This document shows, one piece after another, positions 32,749 through 41,847 of a stretch of DNA of 64,000 bases. Position numbers and translations under genes: made by a program. Under the pieces are notes generated by a model, which saw only the letters and a list, made by a program, of their open reading frames with translations, had not been told where the DNA came from and searched no databases. The stretch is taken from positions 1 to 64,000 of the forward strand of contig WGMD01000020.1 of assembly GCA_016125255.1 (NCBI GenBank), in the 5' to 3' direction. Origin of the DNA: Planctomycetota bacterium. GTDB lineage: Bacteria > Planctomycetota > Phycisphaerae > Phycisphaerales > Zrk34. Positions within the stretch are counted from its first letter, which is position 1, and every line of letters begins with the position of its first letter.

Positions 32749-33594
32749 TCAGGTTGAACGCGTGGCAGGCGCGTAAGCGACGCAGTTGCAACGGAAGATG
32801 CACGGGACTTTGTGTGAATGGCTGAGCTTGCAGCAGAGGGTGTCGGGCTGACGAGTGAGCCGGGCGATAAACTCGACGGCTCCAAGCATGCCCAGCGGCG
32901 GGGCTGTGAAGTAGATCCAAAGCCCCGGCCAATCGCTGGCAACGAAGGCGGAGCCGAGCGAACGTGCAGGATTCATGCTCATGCCGGAGATGGGCGCTTC
33001 GAACGTGATGTAGAGCGCGACGAGCAGGCCGGCGAACCAGCCGGTGTATGGCGCGAGGGCGGGATGGCGGTTGATGCAGAGGACCGTGGTCATCAGAAGT
33101 GCGGCGATCGCGCATTCGGCGAACCATGCGGCGACCGCGCCGGCAACTCCAGGATGCGTCGCCACAAAGTTGACGGCCGGATCGCTGACGGCGGATCGCA
33201 TCAAGCTGCTGATCAACGCCACGCCAACGATCGCGCCGACGAATTGGGCGAGAATATAGCCTGCCGCGTCTCCCCGGCCGATGCGGCCGAGGCGAAGAAA
33301 GCTGAGCGTGACGGCGGGATTCATGTGCGCTCCGCTGCGACGACCCCAGCGCGAATAGATCAACGCGATGGCCGTCGCGCCCATGGCCAGACCCATGATC
33401 GCTCGCCGCAAAAACGCCGACTCAATGGTGCGGCGAATCGGCGAAGCGGGATGCTCCAATGCGATTGCAAAGACACAGGCGCTGATCATGAAAGCGCCCA
33501 GTAGGGCCGCTTCCATCAGGTACTGCCGCCAGTGCAGGACCTCGCCGCTGCGGCGGCTCATCGGCGTCGTGATGTCGGTATTGACGGCGCTCAT
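32749..33594 (-). CDS. Aquaporin/MIP-family channel
   Basis: 281 aa. Six transmembrane helices with both NPA boxes: HMNPAVTLSFL near residue 90 and MSMNPARSLGSAF near 205. The selectivity residues suggest a water or small-solute channel but cannot be fixed by eye. The C-terminal 35 residues are Cys-rich (LCCKLSHSHKVPCIFRCNC) and unusual for the family. An in-frame GTG at 33606 overlaps the YHS stop and is an alternative start. Confidence 0.88.
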   Translation of the reverse strand: MSAVNTDITTPMSRRSGEVLHWRQYLMEAALLGAFMISACVFAIALEHPASPIRRTIESAFLRRAIMGLAMGATAIALIYSRWGRRSGAHMNPAVTLSFLRLGRIGRGDAAGYILAQFVGAIVGVALISSLMRSAVSDPAVNFVATHPGVAGAVAAWFAECAIAALLMTTVLCINRHPALAPYTGWFAGLLVALYITFEAPISGMSMNPARSLGSAFVASDWPGLWIYFTAPPLGMLGAVEFIARLTRQPDTLCCKLSHSHKVPCIFRCNCVAYAPATRST

Positions 33595-33602
33595 GACGTG
33601 AA

Positions 33603-34067
33603 TCACTTTTCGGCTTTGATGGTCGGCCAGTTGGCGTCGGCTTTGACGATGTAATTCGCTTCGTCAGCGGTCCACGGCGGCAGCGCATTGCCGAGCAGGC
33701 CGTTGTAAAAGAGAAATAGACGACCGTTGGTGATCTTGAACGTCTTGGGATTGATCTCGACCTTCTTCCCTTCCGCGATGGCTTTCGCACACCAGCCGCC
33801 GTACTGCGGCGCATACTTCTCAGGCGAGGCGATGAAGGCTTCGCGGTGGGCTTCGGTGGCGAAGCGATAAGTCACGCCATCATGCTCAGCGGTCAGATCC
33901 TTGCGCCCTGGCGTCGGATTGCCGCCGTCGAAATACGCGACGGGGTCATAGCCTTTGAGCGCGACGCCATGCCGATCCGCATTCTGCCAGGCGGGCACCT
34001 GCGGCTCCGCCGCCGTGCACGCGGCGACAACAAGCAATGACACCATGCTCATGCGATAGAAATTCAT
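33603..34067 (-). CDS. Exported YHS-domain protein
   Basis: 154 aa. N-terminal signal (MSMVSLLVVAACTA, possibly a lipobox at Cys 17). The YHS domain covers about 35-90: GVALKGYDPVAYFDGG then TYRFATEAHREAFIASPEKY, followed by GGWCAKAIAEGK. YHS domains bind metals and occur in copper/mercury handling and in the TIGR-type proteins next to redox enzymes. Same run as aquaporin and sigma factor genes. Confidence 0.87.
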   Translation of the reverse strand: MNFYRMSMVSLLVVAACTAAEPQVPAWQNADRHGVALKGYDPVAYFDGGNPTPGRKDLTAEHDGVTYRFATEAHREAFIASPEKYAPQYGGWCAKAIAEGKKVEINPKTFKITNGRLFLFYNGLLGNALPPWTADEANYIVKADANWPTIKAEK

Positions 34068-34186
34068 GACTCGTTCCTTTCATCAATGTCAGGATCATGC
34101 GTCGGTCATCGACGCGAGACATCGATCAGATGCGGAGCGAGATATTTTGGTGACAAGCTTGTAGGAGCGATCCGCCGAAGTCGTGA

Positions 34187-34450
34187 TCAGGTTTCGTCGC
34201 GCCCGCCCAGACGGCGGGAGGCGACAATCGCGCGGACGAGATCGGCCGGGACGGAGGGTGGCACGACATCATCTTCGTGATTGAGCAGAACGAATCGACC
34301 CAACGAGATCGTGTCGCGGAACGACTGCACATAGTTGACGCAATCCGGGCACACCGCCAGATGCTCTTCAAATGTGGAAACTTCCTCAGCCGGCAGCGCG
34401 CCGTCGAGGTAGTCGCCCAGATAATCAATAAGTTCGCGGCAGGTTATCAA
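34187..34450 (-). CDS. Zinc-finger anti-sigma factor
   Basis: 87 aa. It starts MITCRELIDYLGDYLDGAL and has the ZAS motif with Cys 4, then EEHLAVCPDCVNYVQSF (H-x3-C-x2-C), which binds zinc and clamps an ECF sigma factor. Soluble, no transmembrane helix, so it senses a cytoplasmic signal such as oxidative stress. The start overlaps the sigma gene stop by 4 bases, the usual coupling for stoichiometric expression. Confidence 0.9.
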   Translation of the reverse strand: MITCRELIDYLGDYLDGALPAEEVSTFEEHLAVCPDCVNYVQSFRDTISLGRFVLLNHEDDVVPPSVPADLVRAIVASRRLGGRDET

Positions 34451-35058
34451 GGTCGATTCGCCTCGCTCAACATCGGATCGAGAATTTCGCGCAGCGCCTG
34501 TCGCCCGCGGTGCAGTCGTGTCTTGATCACGGTCTCGGTGAGACCCAGTAGTTTAGCGGTCTCGGCCGTGTCGAGCCCTTCGATATCCCGCAGAAGGACG
34601 ACGACGCGGTAAATTTCCGGCAGCATTTCCACGCCTTTACGCACCAGGTCGCGGACCTCGCGCCGCTGCGCATTGTCATCGGCCGAGCCCACCCACGCGG
34701 CGCGTGGATTGACGCGGTGGTCGAAATTCGTCGTGTATTTAGGCAGGAAATCATCGATCGAGGTCGTTTCCTGACTGCGGTAGGTCCGCAGACGCATGAG
34801 CGCCGCGCGGACGACGATGGAATGCAGCCATGTGCCCAGGGCTGATCCGCCCTGGAAAGTGTCGAACTTTCGGAATGCGGAGATGAATGCGTCTTGGAGT
34901 GCGTCCTGGGCGTCGGGCTCATTCTTGAGATAGCGCATCGCGACGGCGAGCATGCGGGGTCCATAGATGGTGACGAGTTCAGTGAATGCTGCTTCCTCGC
35001 CGGCGCGCAGTCGTGCGATCAAAGCCTGTTCATCTGATCGAGCCGTGACCGAAGTCAT
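34447..35058 (-). CDS. ECF RNA polymerase sigma factor
   Basis: 203 aa. ATG at 35058 (MTSVTARSDEQAL). Region 2: residues 25-90 (FTELVTIYGPRMLAVAMRYLK ... DALQDAFISAFRKFDTF). Region 4: residues 140-195 (LPEIYRVVVLLRDIEGLDTAETAKLLG then VIKTRLHRGRQALRE). With the adjacent zinc anti-sigma factor it forms a self-contained stress switch. It probably transcribes this run and perhaps other island genes; the recognised promoter cannot be read off here. Confidence 0.93.
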   Translation of the reverse strand: MTSVTARSDEQALIARLRAGEEAAFTELVTIYGPRMLAVAMRYLKNEPDAQDALQDAFISAFRKFDTFQGGSALGTWLHSIVVRAALMRLRTYRSQETTSIDDFLPKYTTNFDHRVNPRAAWVGSADDNAQRREVRDLVRKGVEMLPEIYRVVVLLRDIEGLDTAETAKLLGLTETVIKTRLHRGRQALREILDPMLSEANRP

Positions 35059-35154
35059 GCCGGGTACCCCTGAGACGCGTCTATTATACTGACGCGCTGG
35101 CAGGGCGGGCAATGACCAATGTTCGGGCGAGGATGAAAGGATGGCGGCGCCTCA

Positions 35155-36978
35155 TCACCGCGTAAGAGTATTCCGATCCAGCGTCAGTGTCCGCAATGGG
35201 CCAAGTGATCCGACCGCGCCATGCACGGAGATCGGATCGCCGACGAAATCGAGGAACGCGGTCAGCGCTTCGCCGTCGATCGGACCGCCCGATCGATCGA
35301 CGAGCAGGAAGCAGTCGGGGGGGCCGGTGCGACCACCAGCCCAAACGGCGAACATGGGCGGGATCCCGCCGCGCAGGCACAGAATGGCGCAGCCCTTATG
35401 GGTCTTCCCTTCACCCGGCTTCATCGCACCCAAAAAGCACTTGGGATCGATGATCTCGCCTTCGAGCGAAACGACTTGTTCGGGCGCGGTCACGAGCGGC
35501 ATGTTAGGCGGGTTCGTCGATTCAATCATGACCAGCGCGGCCGGGTCGTCGGCGACTTCGATCATGCGGTATGCGTCGCGATGCAGCACAGTGCCGTGAA
35601 TGCGCACACGCCGTCCGACCAGAACGCCGTCGTAATCGGGGATTCGGTGCTTGCCTTCGCCGACAAGAAGCGTCGGCATCGCCGAATCGGCGGTCAGAAG
35701 CATCGGGTAGGGAAGGTCGATGTATGTCCCTTCGATCGTGATCGGTTCGTCAATGGCCCAGACCGCGTCGCCGGGGTCACGCTCAGCGGCGGCGAGAAGC
35801 GCGGCGATGAGGACGCCGGCGATGCCGATGCCTGCGACGTTGCGCTTGGTGAATTTCGCTTGGGCGGGGGGCGTCGGCAGATAGCCGACGAAGAATGGGT
35901 CGGCGTCGTTCTTCGGCGAATTTTGCGGCGCATCGACAGAGACGGGCTCGACCGGCGTGCCGGGGGCGAGCGGACGTGGATCGATGAGCACCCGCCCGGT
36001 CTCGATGCGCAGACGATACGTCGGCACCTTCTCAGTAAACGGCGGCGGCGACTGGCCATTGTGCGGTTGATATTGATAGCCATGCCATGGGCAAGTGACG
36101 CAGCCATCGATGATGCGCCCTTCGCCGAGCGGGCCGCCCTGGTGGACGCAGACATTGCTCATCGCCGAGAACCGCCCCTGATGTCGGAACACCGCAATGC
36201 GTCCTCGCCCCGGGATGCACACCGCTTTGCCGCGCCCTTCGCGCACGTCGTCAACCGCGCAGGCATCGACCCACTCGGTCGTATCCATCGCGACCGATCC
36301 CGAGCGGTCGCGCTTCACTTCGCGCCGTCCCGCGGTCACATGAAGTCCCGCCACGAGCACGACGCTGACGATCAGCATTGCGGGGTAGGCCACGCTCCGC
36401 TCGCTCTGCATCGCCCCCACCGCGATGTGCATCACCAATAGCGCCCACGCGATGTAAACGAGCATGTGCAGCGATTTCCACCAGCGGGGCGAGAGATTCT
36501 TGAGCCAGAAGTCATGGCTGGTAGCCGCCATGGCAAAGAGAATGAAAAACGCGAAAACACCGAGAATTTCAAACGGAAATGCCGAGGCGGAAGTGTAGGC
36601 ACGGTTGCCGGTGATTAAGGATTTGATCGGATCGACAATGCCGAATCCGTGATACCACACGAGCACGAGCAATACATGCAGCGTCGCAACCGCGCACGTC
36701 GCCACGCCCAAATGCCTTCGGTTATAGAGTAGCGGCAGGAATCGACGATCGAGCCGGCAAAGCGGGCCGATGCAGAGAATCAATGTCAGCAGACCGAACG
36801 CGCAAGTCCCCAGCGCTCGCAGCAGCAGGATCGGATCGCTGACGGCGTGATCGCCGCCGAGCGCGACTTTGCCGGCGATGATGAAGACGATCAGATAAAC
36901 GCCGATTCCGCCGGCGACGACCAGGTCGTAGCGCTGCTTGTAGGGCGACCATTGGACGGGGCGGTAGCTGGTGCTCAT
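35155..36978 (-). CDS. Ferric-reductase-like membrane domain fused to Rieske [2Fe-2S] domain
   Basis: 607 aa. Residues 20-235: six helices of a ferric-reductase/MsrQ-like heme b domain, with His in NRRHLGVATCAVATLHVLL and WKSLHMLVYIAWALLVMHI. Residues 250-360: Rieske ferredoxin, CVHQGGPLGEG and CPWHGYQY giving the C-x-H / C-x2-H cluster ligands. Residues 400-607: a further helix, then a periplasmic-looking region with a Cys/His-rich block (IIDPKCFLGAMKPGEG, HKGCAILCLRGGIPP) that may bind a metal. It would pass electrons from a cytoplasmic donor through heme to an exported acceptor. Flanked by two small membrane proteins with overlapping ends. Confidence 0.85.
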   Translation of the reverse strand: MSTSYRPVQWSPYKQRYDLVVAGGIGVYLIVFIIAGKVALGGDHAVSDPILLLRALGTCAFGLLTLILCIGPLCRLDRRFLPLLYNRRHLGVATCAVATLHVLLVLVWYHGFGIVDPIKSLITGNRAYTSASAFPFEILGVFAFFILFAMAATSHDFWLKNLSPRWWKSLHMLVYIAWALLVMHIAVGAMQSERSVAYPAMLIVSVVLVAGLHVTAGRREVKRDRSGSVAMDTTEWVDACAVDDVREGRGKAVCIPGRGRIAVFRHQGRFSAMSNVCVHQGGPLGEGRIIDGCVTCPWHGYQYQPHNGQSPPPFTEKVPTYRLRIETGRVLIDPRPLAPGTPVEPVSVDAPQNSPKNDADPFFVGYLPTPPAQAKFTKRNVAGIGIAGVLIAALLAAAERDPGDAVWAIDEPITIEGTYIDLPYPMLLTADSAMPTLLVGEGKHRIPDYDGVLVGRRVRIHGTVLHRDAYRMIEVADDPAALVMIESTNPPNMPLVTAPEQVVSLEGEIIDPKCFLGAMKPGEGKTHKGCAILCLRGGIPPMFAVWAGGRTGPPDCFLLVDRSGGPIDGEALTAFLDFVGDPISVHGAVGSLGPLRTLTLDRNTLTR

Positions 36979-37085
36979 GGCGCGGCACTCCGTGCGGCGA
37001 CCATCGCGGCGATCAGGCCAATCGCTAGAAGCGGCGTCAACATCAGCCATAGACGCACATGCCATCGGCGCTGCTCAATAGTCAT
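36975..37085 (-). CDS. 36-residue single-helix membrane protein
   Basis: Encodes MTIEQRRWHVRLWLM..., one transmembrane helix (residues 12-32: LMLTPLLAIGLIAAMVAA) with a basic N terminus. Its ATG overlaps the stop of the upstream gene (37082-37084) and its TGA overlaps the ATG of the Rieske fusion, both in ATGA form. The double coupling is strong evidence for translation. Probably a structural subunit of the redox complex. Confidence 0.7.
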   Translation of the reverse strand: MTIEQRRWHVRLWLMLTPLLAIGLIAAMVAARSAAP

Positions 37086-37300
37086 GGATGAACCTCCCTT
37101 GATCCGCATTGCAACCATTTGACCGCCAGCACGGGCCAGAGCAGCGCCGCGCCCGGCACGAGCATCAGGCGGAAGGCGAAGCCTGAGCCGGCGGCAGCGT
37201 GATCGACGCGCGTCAGGCCGAGGGTAACGAACGCCATCGCGAAGAGCAGGCCGGCGATGAAGTACGCAGCAATCGGCGCCATGATGAAGGTGTAGAGCAT
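37082..37300 (-). CDS. Small two-helix membrane protein
   Basis: 72 aa. ATG at 37300 with AAGGA 7 bases upstream (an in-frame TTG at 37306 is less likely). Two hydrophobic helices (IMAPIAAYFIAGLLFAMAFV and MLVPGAALLWPVLAVKWL). No family recognised. Follows the SDR by 10 bases and overlaps the 36-residue gene, so part of the same membrane redox unit. Confidence 0.7.
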   Translation of the reverse strand: MLYTFIMAPIAAYFIAGLLFAMAFVTLGLTRVDHAAAGSGFAFRLMLVPGAALLWPVLAVKWLQCGSREVHP

Positions 37301-37310
37301 GGGCAAATCC

Positions 37311-38003
37311 TTAAGCGCCGCCGTAGACCGGAACGAGTGCGCCGCTGGTAAGCACGTTCGCCGGGCTCGCCAGGTGCAGCATCACATCGGCGACCTGGGC
37401 GGCGGTGGGCCAGACGGCGTGGTCGGCGTCGGGCATGGCGGCGCGATTGGCGGGGCTGTCAATGAGCGAGGGCACGATGGCGTTGACGAGAATGCGGTCG
37501 GGGCGGAGCTCGACGGCGAGGGTCTGTGTCAGTGCGGCGACGGCGGCTTTGCTCATGGCATATGCCGTCAACCCAGCGACGGGGGCGAGCACGGGGCGGG
37601 CGCTGACGTTGACGATGCGCCCGCCGGCCCCGGTGAGACGGATCCGTTTAGCTGCCGCGCGGCTGCAGAGCAGGGCGCTAACGGCATTGATTTCGAACAT
37701 GCGACGCGCTTCTTCAGCAGTCGTCGATTCAATCGGCCCCACGGCGAATCCGCCGACCGCCTGCAATGACGCCCAGACATTGTCGATCCCGGCGTAAACA
37801 GCCGACACGGCTGCATCGTCGCGCAGGTCCGCCCGATGCATGGTGACATGATTCGCCCAAGATGACGGCGCCTCGCCATGTCTTGGCGAGACAATCGCAT
37901 GCACGACCGTCTTGGCGTCGAGGAGACGCTCCACGAGCGCCGACCCCAGCGCCCCCGCCGCGCCCGCCACAACTGCTGTTCGTCCCTGCATATCCGCGCT
38001 CAT
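37311..38003 (-). CDS. Short-chain dehydrogenase/reductase
   Basis: 230 aa. Rossmann NAD(P) motif GAAGALGSALVERLL near residue 14, NAVSALLCSRAA, VNVSA (the catalytic-Ser position is VNVSARP) and the YAMSK catalytic Tyr/Lys near 165. Rather short but complete for an SDR. First gene of the leftward run and divergent from the glycosidase, sharing a 138-base spacer that must hold both promoters. Confidence 0.88.
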   Translation of the reverse strand: MSADMQGRTAVVAGAAGALGSALVERLLDAKTVVHAIVSPRHGEAPSSWANHVTMHRADLRDDAAVSAVYAGIDNVWASLQAVGGFAVGPIESTTAEEARRMFEINAVSALLCSRAAAKRIRLTGAGGRIVNVSARPVLAPVAGLTAYAMSKAAVAALTQTLAVELRPDRILVNAIVPSLIDSPANRAAMPDADHAVWPTAAQVADVMLHLASPANVLTSGALVPVYGGA

Positions 38004-38141
38004 GGTGATGACTCCAAAACTGGCTCAGACCGTTGGATGCACGCGATCGCAAATCGGTGACAAGAAATTGGCGTGTCACCGTTTGGCATTGGGCGGCATC
38101 TGACGAGCGATTCGATTCACCGATTCAGCGAGATCCACCCC

Positions 38142-40904
38142 ATGAAAACCCCCCGTCGCCACTCAGCCGCACCGACGCTCGAGCACGACCGACTTGCCCA
38201 AGCCGACCGCGGCGTCGCGCCGTGGCGACTGTGGGGCCCGTATCTGAGCGAGCGCCAGTGGGGCACGGTCCGCGAGGACTACAGTTCCGACGGGTCCGCG
38301 TGGGATCACTTTTCGCACGATGCCGCCCGGAGCCGGGCCTACCGATGGGGCGAAGACGGCATCGCAGGCGTCAGCGACGATCAACAGTGTTTGTGTTTCG
38401 CGCTGGCGATGTGGAACGGGCATGACTCGATCCTCAAGGAGCGACTCTTTGGCCTGACCGGGTCCGAAGGCAATCACGGCGAAGACTGCAAAGAACATTA
38501 CTACTACCTCGACGCCACGCCGACCGGCTCGTACATGAAGATGCTCTACAAGTATCCGCAGCGGGCTTACCCGTATGCGGACCTCGTGGCGGAAAATCGC
38601 CGTCGGGGTAAGTCGGCCGGGGAATACGAACTGATCGACGCGGGCGCATTCGACGACGATCGATACTTCGATGTTTTCGTCGAATACGCCAAGGCGGATG
38701 CGCACGATCTGCTTATCCGCATTAGCGTGCACAACCGAGGGCCCGACGCTGCGACGATCCACCTGTTACCGCAATTGTGGTATCGCAACACATGGTCGTG
38801 GGGTGAGGACGTGGCGCGAGCCCATGGCGGCGCCAAACCGAACCTCGCAAGCACCGGTCCGCGCAGTCTGTCCGCCGTGCATCCCACGCTGGGCACCTAT
38901 CACCTTCACACGGCTTTCGACGCATCCTGGCTCTTTACCGAAAACGAAACCAATACCGCGCGTCTCTTCGGCGGCGGCGAACGCAGCGGTTACTACAAGG
39001 ACGCATTTCATCGCTTCGTTGTCGAAGGCGATACGATGGCCGTCAATCCCGCGCATGTCGGCACCAAGGCGGCGGCGCGCGTTGAACTGTCAATTCCGGC
39101 AGGCGAATCGCGCACAATCCGACTGCGTCTGACTCACGACGCGAAGCCCCCGGCATGGCGCGGATTTGATGCGGTGATGGCACAGCGTCTGGGCGATGCC
39201 GACGCATTTTATGATCACGTTCAGCGCGGCCTCGATGACGCCGACGCTCGCATGGTCCAGCGCCAGGCTTTCGCGGGCATGGTTTGGAGCAAACAGTATT
39301 TCTATTTCGATATCCCGCAGTGGTTGCGCGGCGATCCGGGTCAGCCGACTCCCCCGGAATCGCGCTGGCGGGGTCGCAACAGCGATTGGCCGCATCTTAA
39401 TAATGCTGACGTCATCTCGATGCCCGACAAGTGGGAGTACCCGTGGTACGCCGCTTGGGATTTGGCCTTTCATTGCATCCCGCTTGCACAGATCGATCCG
39501 CAGTTCGCGAAGGATCAGCTCCTGCTGCTGACACGCGAGTGGTACATGCATCCCAATGGCCAGTTGCCGGCATACGAATGGGCGTTCGGCGATGTGAATC
39601 CGCCGGTGCATGCTTGGGCGACATGGCGCGTCTACGAGCTGGACCGCGAGCAGCGGGGTGGTGAAGGCGACCGCGCGTTTCTCGAAGCGGTGTTTCATAA
39701 GCTGCTGCTGAATTTCACATGGTGGGTCAACCGGAAGGACCGCGAAGGGCACAACGTCTTTCAGGGCGGATTTCTGGGGCTCGACAACATCGGCGTCTTT
39801 GACCGCAGCGCACCGCTGCCTACGGGCGGGTTCATCAATCAGGCGGACGGCACGAGTTGGATGGCCATGTACGCGCTGAACCTGATGCGCATCGCGCTGG
39901 AACTGGCGCGGCAGAACCCAGTTTACCAGGATATGGCGACGAAGTTCTTCGAGCATTTCCTGCATATCGCCGCGGCGATGACGAACGTCGGCGGCGACGG
40001 GACGAATCTCTGGGACGAGGACGATGCATTCTTTTACGACGTGCTGGGCCTGCCCGATGGGCGGCACGTACCGCTGAAAGTGCGCTCGATGGTGGGACTC
40101 ATTCCAATGTTCGCTGTCGAGGTGCTCGATACCGACCTGCTCGCGTCCGTGCCAGAGTTCAAGCAACGGCTTGAGTGGTTCCTCAATTATCGACCGGACC
40201 TCGCGCAGCTCGTCTCGCGGTGGTTCGAGCCGTCGCATTGGCCGGACTGTGAACATCAGGAGACGCGGCTGCTCTCGCTGCTAAGGGGCCATCGGCTCAA
40301 GGCGCTGCTCCGCCGCATGCTCGACGAAAGCGAATTTCTCTCCGACTACGGCGTGCGAGCGCTTTCGAAGGTGCATGCAGCGCAGCCCTACATGCTCGAA
40401 CTCGGCGGGCAGTGCTTCGGCGTTTCGTATCAGCCGGGCGAAAGCGACTCGCATCTGTTCGGCGGCAACAGCAACTGGCGCGGCCCGATCTGGATGCCCG
40501 TCAACTATCTGCTCATCGAATCGCTCCGCCGTTTCGATCGCTACTTCGGGCCGGAATTCCAGGTCGAATGTCCGGTCGGCAGCGGGACGATGCTTTCGCT
40601 CGCCGACGTGGCCGACGAATTGACTCGCCGCCTCGTGATGCTGTTTAAGCGTGATACAGCCGGTCGACGCGCGGTGTTTGGTGATAACGAGCGCCTGCAG
40701 CGCGACCCGCATTTTCAGGATTACATCCCGTTCCACGAATACTTCCATGGCGACACCGGCCGAGGCGTCGGGGCAAGCCATCAAACCGGCTGGACCGGCT
40801 TGATCGCCTCGCTGCTCACCCTCAATCCGCGCGCCGCCGAGCCTGAGGTAGATGTTCGCACTTCGCGTCCGCCGGTCGAAGCGCCCGCCGCTTCGATCGT
40901 CTGA
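38142..40904 (+). CDS. MGH1-type glycoside hydrolase (GH63-like glucosidase)
   Basis: 920 aa. ATG at 38142 (MKTPRRHSA). The N-terminal 330 residues form a beta-sandwich (RLWGPYLSERQWGTVREDYS, HNRGPDAATIHLLPQLWYRN). The (alpha/alpha)6 barrel follows from 370: WYAAWDLAFHCIPLAQIDPQ (catalytic Asp region), AYEWAFGDVNPPVHAWA, and GNSNWRGPIWMPVNYLLIES with FHEYFHGDTG near the end. Such proteins act on glucosylglycerate, trehalose-like or other osmolyte glucosides. No signal peptide: cytoplasmic. Followed by an SDR 31 bases on. Confidence 0.9.
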   Translation: MKTPRRHSAAPTLEHDRLAQADRGVAPWRLWGPYLSERQWGTVREDYSSDGSAWDHFSHDAARSRAYRWGEDGIAGVSDDQQCLCFALAMWNGHDSILKERLFGLTGSEGNHGEDCKEHYYYLDATPTGSYMKMLYKYPQRAYPYADLVAENRRRGKSAGEYELIDAGAFDDDRYFDVFVEYAKADAHDLLIRISVHNRGPDAATIHLLPQLWYRNTWSWGEDVARAHGGAKPNLASTGPRSLSAVHPTLGTYHLHTAFDASWLFTENETNTARLFGGGERSGYYKDAFHRFVVEGDTMAVNPAHVGTKAAARVELSIPAGESRTIRLRLTHDAKPPAWRGFDAVMAQRLGDADAFYDHVQRGLDDADARMVQRQAFAGMVWSKQYFYFDIPQWLRGDPGQPTPPESRWRGRNSDWPHLNNADVISMPDKWEYPWYAAWDLAFHCIPLAQIDPQFAKDQLLLLTREWYMHPNGQLPAYEWAFGDVNPPVHAWATWRVYELDREQRGGEGDRAFLEAVFHKLLLNFTWWVNRKDREGHNVFQGGFLGLDNIGVFDRSAPLPTGGFINQADGTSWMAMYALNLMRIALELARQNPVYQDMATKFFEHFLHIAAAMTNVGGDGTNLWDEDDAFFYDVLGLPDGRHVPLKVRSMVGLIPMFAVEVLDTDLLASVPEFKQRLEWFLNYRPDLAQLVSRWFEPSHWPDCEHQETRLLSLLRGHRLKALLRRMLDESEFLSDYGVRALSKVHAAQPYMLELGGQCFGVSYQPGESDSHLFGGNSNWRGPIWMPVNYLLIESLRRFDRYFGPEFQVECPVGSGTMLSLADVADELTRRLVMLFKRDTAGRRAVFGDNERLQRDPHFQDYIPFHEYFHGDTGRGVGASHQTGWTGLIASLLTLNPRAAEPEVDVRTSRPPVEAPAASIV

Positions 40905-40935
40905 TCCCCTCACTCATACTCTTCTGGAGCTTTCC

Positions 40936-41847
40936 ATGACTACCGCCACCGCCCAAGCCGTCACCAGCAGCGCACAGGTCCGCGACCTGATGCCCGACCA
41001 ACTCCCCGACATCCACATGCCCCAGTGCGAAGCGCGCAAGGTCCTGCGCGGGCAGAAGGCCATCGTGACCGGCGCCAACAGCGGCATCGGCAAGGCGATC
41101 GCTATCGCATTGGGCCACGCCGGTGCGGATGTGATGATCAACTACGTGCTGGGGGAAGGCGAAGCCAATCGCGTGGCGGAGATGGCGCTGTGCGGCTGCA
41201 AACACGAACCCAATCGCACGCTCATCCATCAAGCCGACGTATCCGACGAAGCGCAGGTCCGCTGCATGTTCGAACATGCCATCGACGCATTCGGCACCGT
41301 CGACATCCTCGTCAACAACGCCGGTCTTCAGCAGGACGCGGCGCTGGAGGAGATGACGCTCGCGCAATGGAATAAGGTTATGGGCGTGAACCTCACGGGA
41401 CAGTTCCTCTGCGCCCGCGAAGCCGTGCGCGAGTTCAAGCGACGCGGCATCCGTCCGGACGTATCCTGCGCTGCGGGGAAGATCATATGCGTCTCGAGCG
41501 TACATGATGTGATCCCGTGGGCGGGGCACGTCAATTACGCGGCGAGCAAGGGTGGGGTCATGCTCATGATGAAGAGCATCGCGCAGGAAGTCGCGCCGTA
41601 CCGCATCCGTGTCAACAGCATCTGCCCAGGTGCTGTTCGTACGCCCATCAACCGTGATGCCTGGGAGACGCCCGCTGCGTACAACAGTCTGCTCAAGCTC
41701 ATCCCGTACAAGCGCATCGGCGAGCCCGACGATATCGGCCGCGCCGCCGTCTGGCTTGCCAGCGACGAAGCCGACTACATCACCGGCACGAACCTCTACA
41801 TTGACGGCGGCATGACGCTCTACCCCGGCTTTGAAGCGGGCGGTTGA
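40936..41847 (+). CDS. SDR-family oxidoreductase (YghA-like)
   Basis: 303 aa from ATG at 40936 (GGAGC upstream). Complete classical SDR: AIVTGANSGIGKAIAIALGHAGA, NNAGLQQDAALEEMTLAQWN, VSSVHDVIPWAGHVNYAASKGG (catalytic Ser, Tyr, Lys) and NSICPGAVRTPINRD, ending TGTNLYIDGGMTLYPGF. The N-terminal 40-residue extension before the Rossmann fold is typical of YghA/glucose 1-dehydrogenase-like members found in stress clusters. Last gene of the island. Confidence 0.92.
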   Translation: MTTATAQAVTSSAQVRDLMPDQLPDIHMPQCEARKVLRGQKAIVTGANSGIGKAIAIALGHAGADVMINYVLGEGEANRVAEMALCGCKHEPNRTLIHQADVSDEAQVRCMFEHAIDAFGTVDILVNNAGLQQDAALEEMTLAQWNKVMGVNLTGQFLCAREAVREFKRRGIRPDVSCAAGKIICVSSVHDVIPWAGHVNYAASKGGVMLMMKSIAQEVAPYRIRVNSICPGAVRTPINRDAWETPAAYNSLLKLIPYKRIGEPDDIGRAAVWLASDEADYITGTNLYIDGGMTLYPGFEAGG

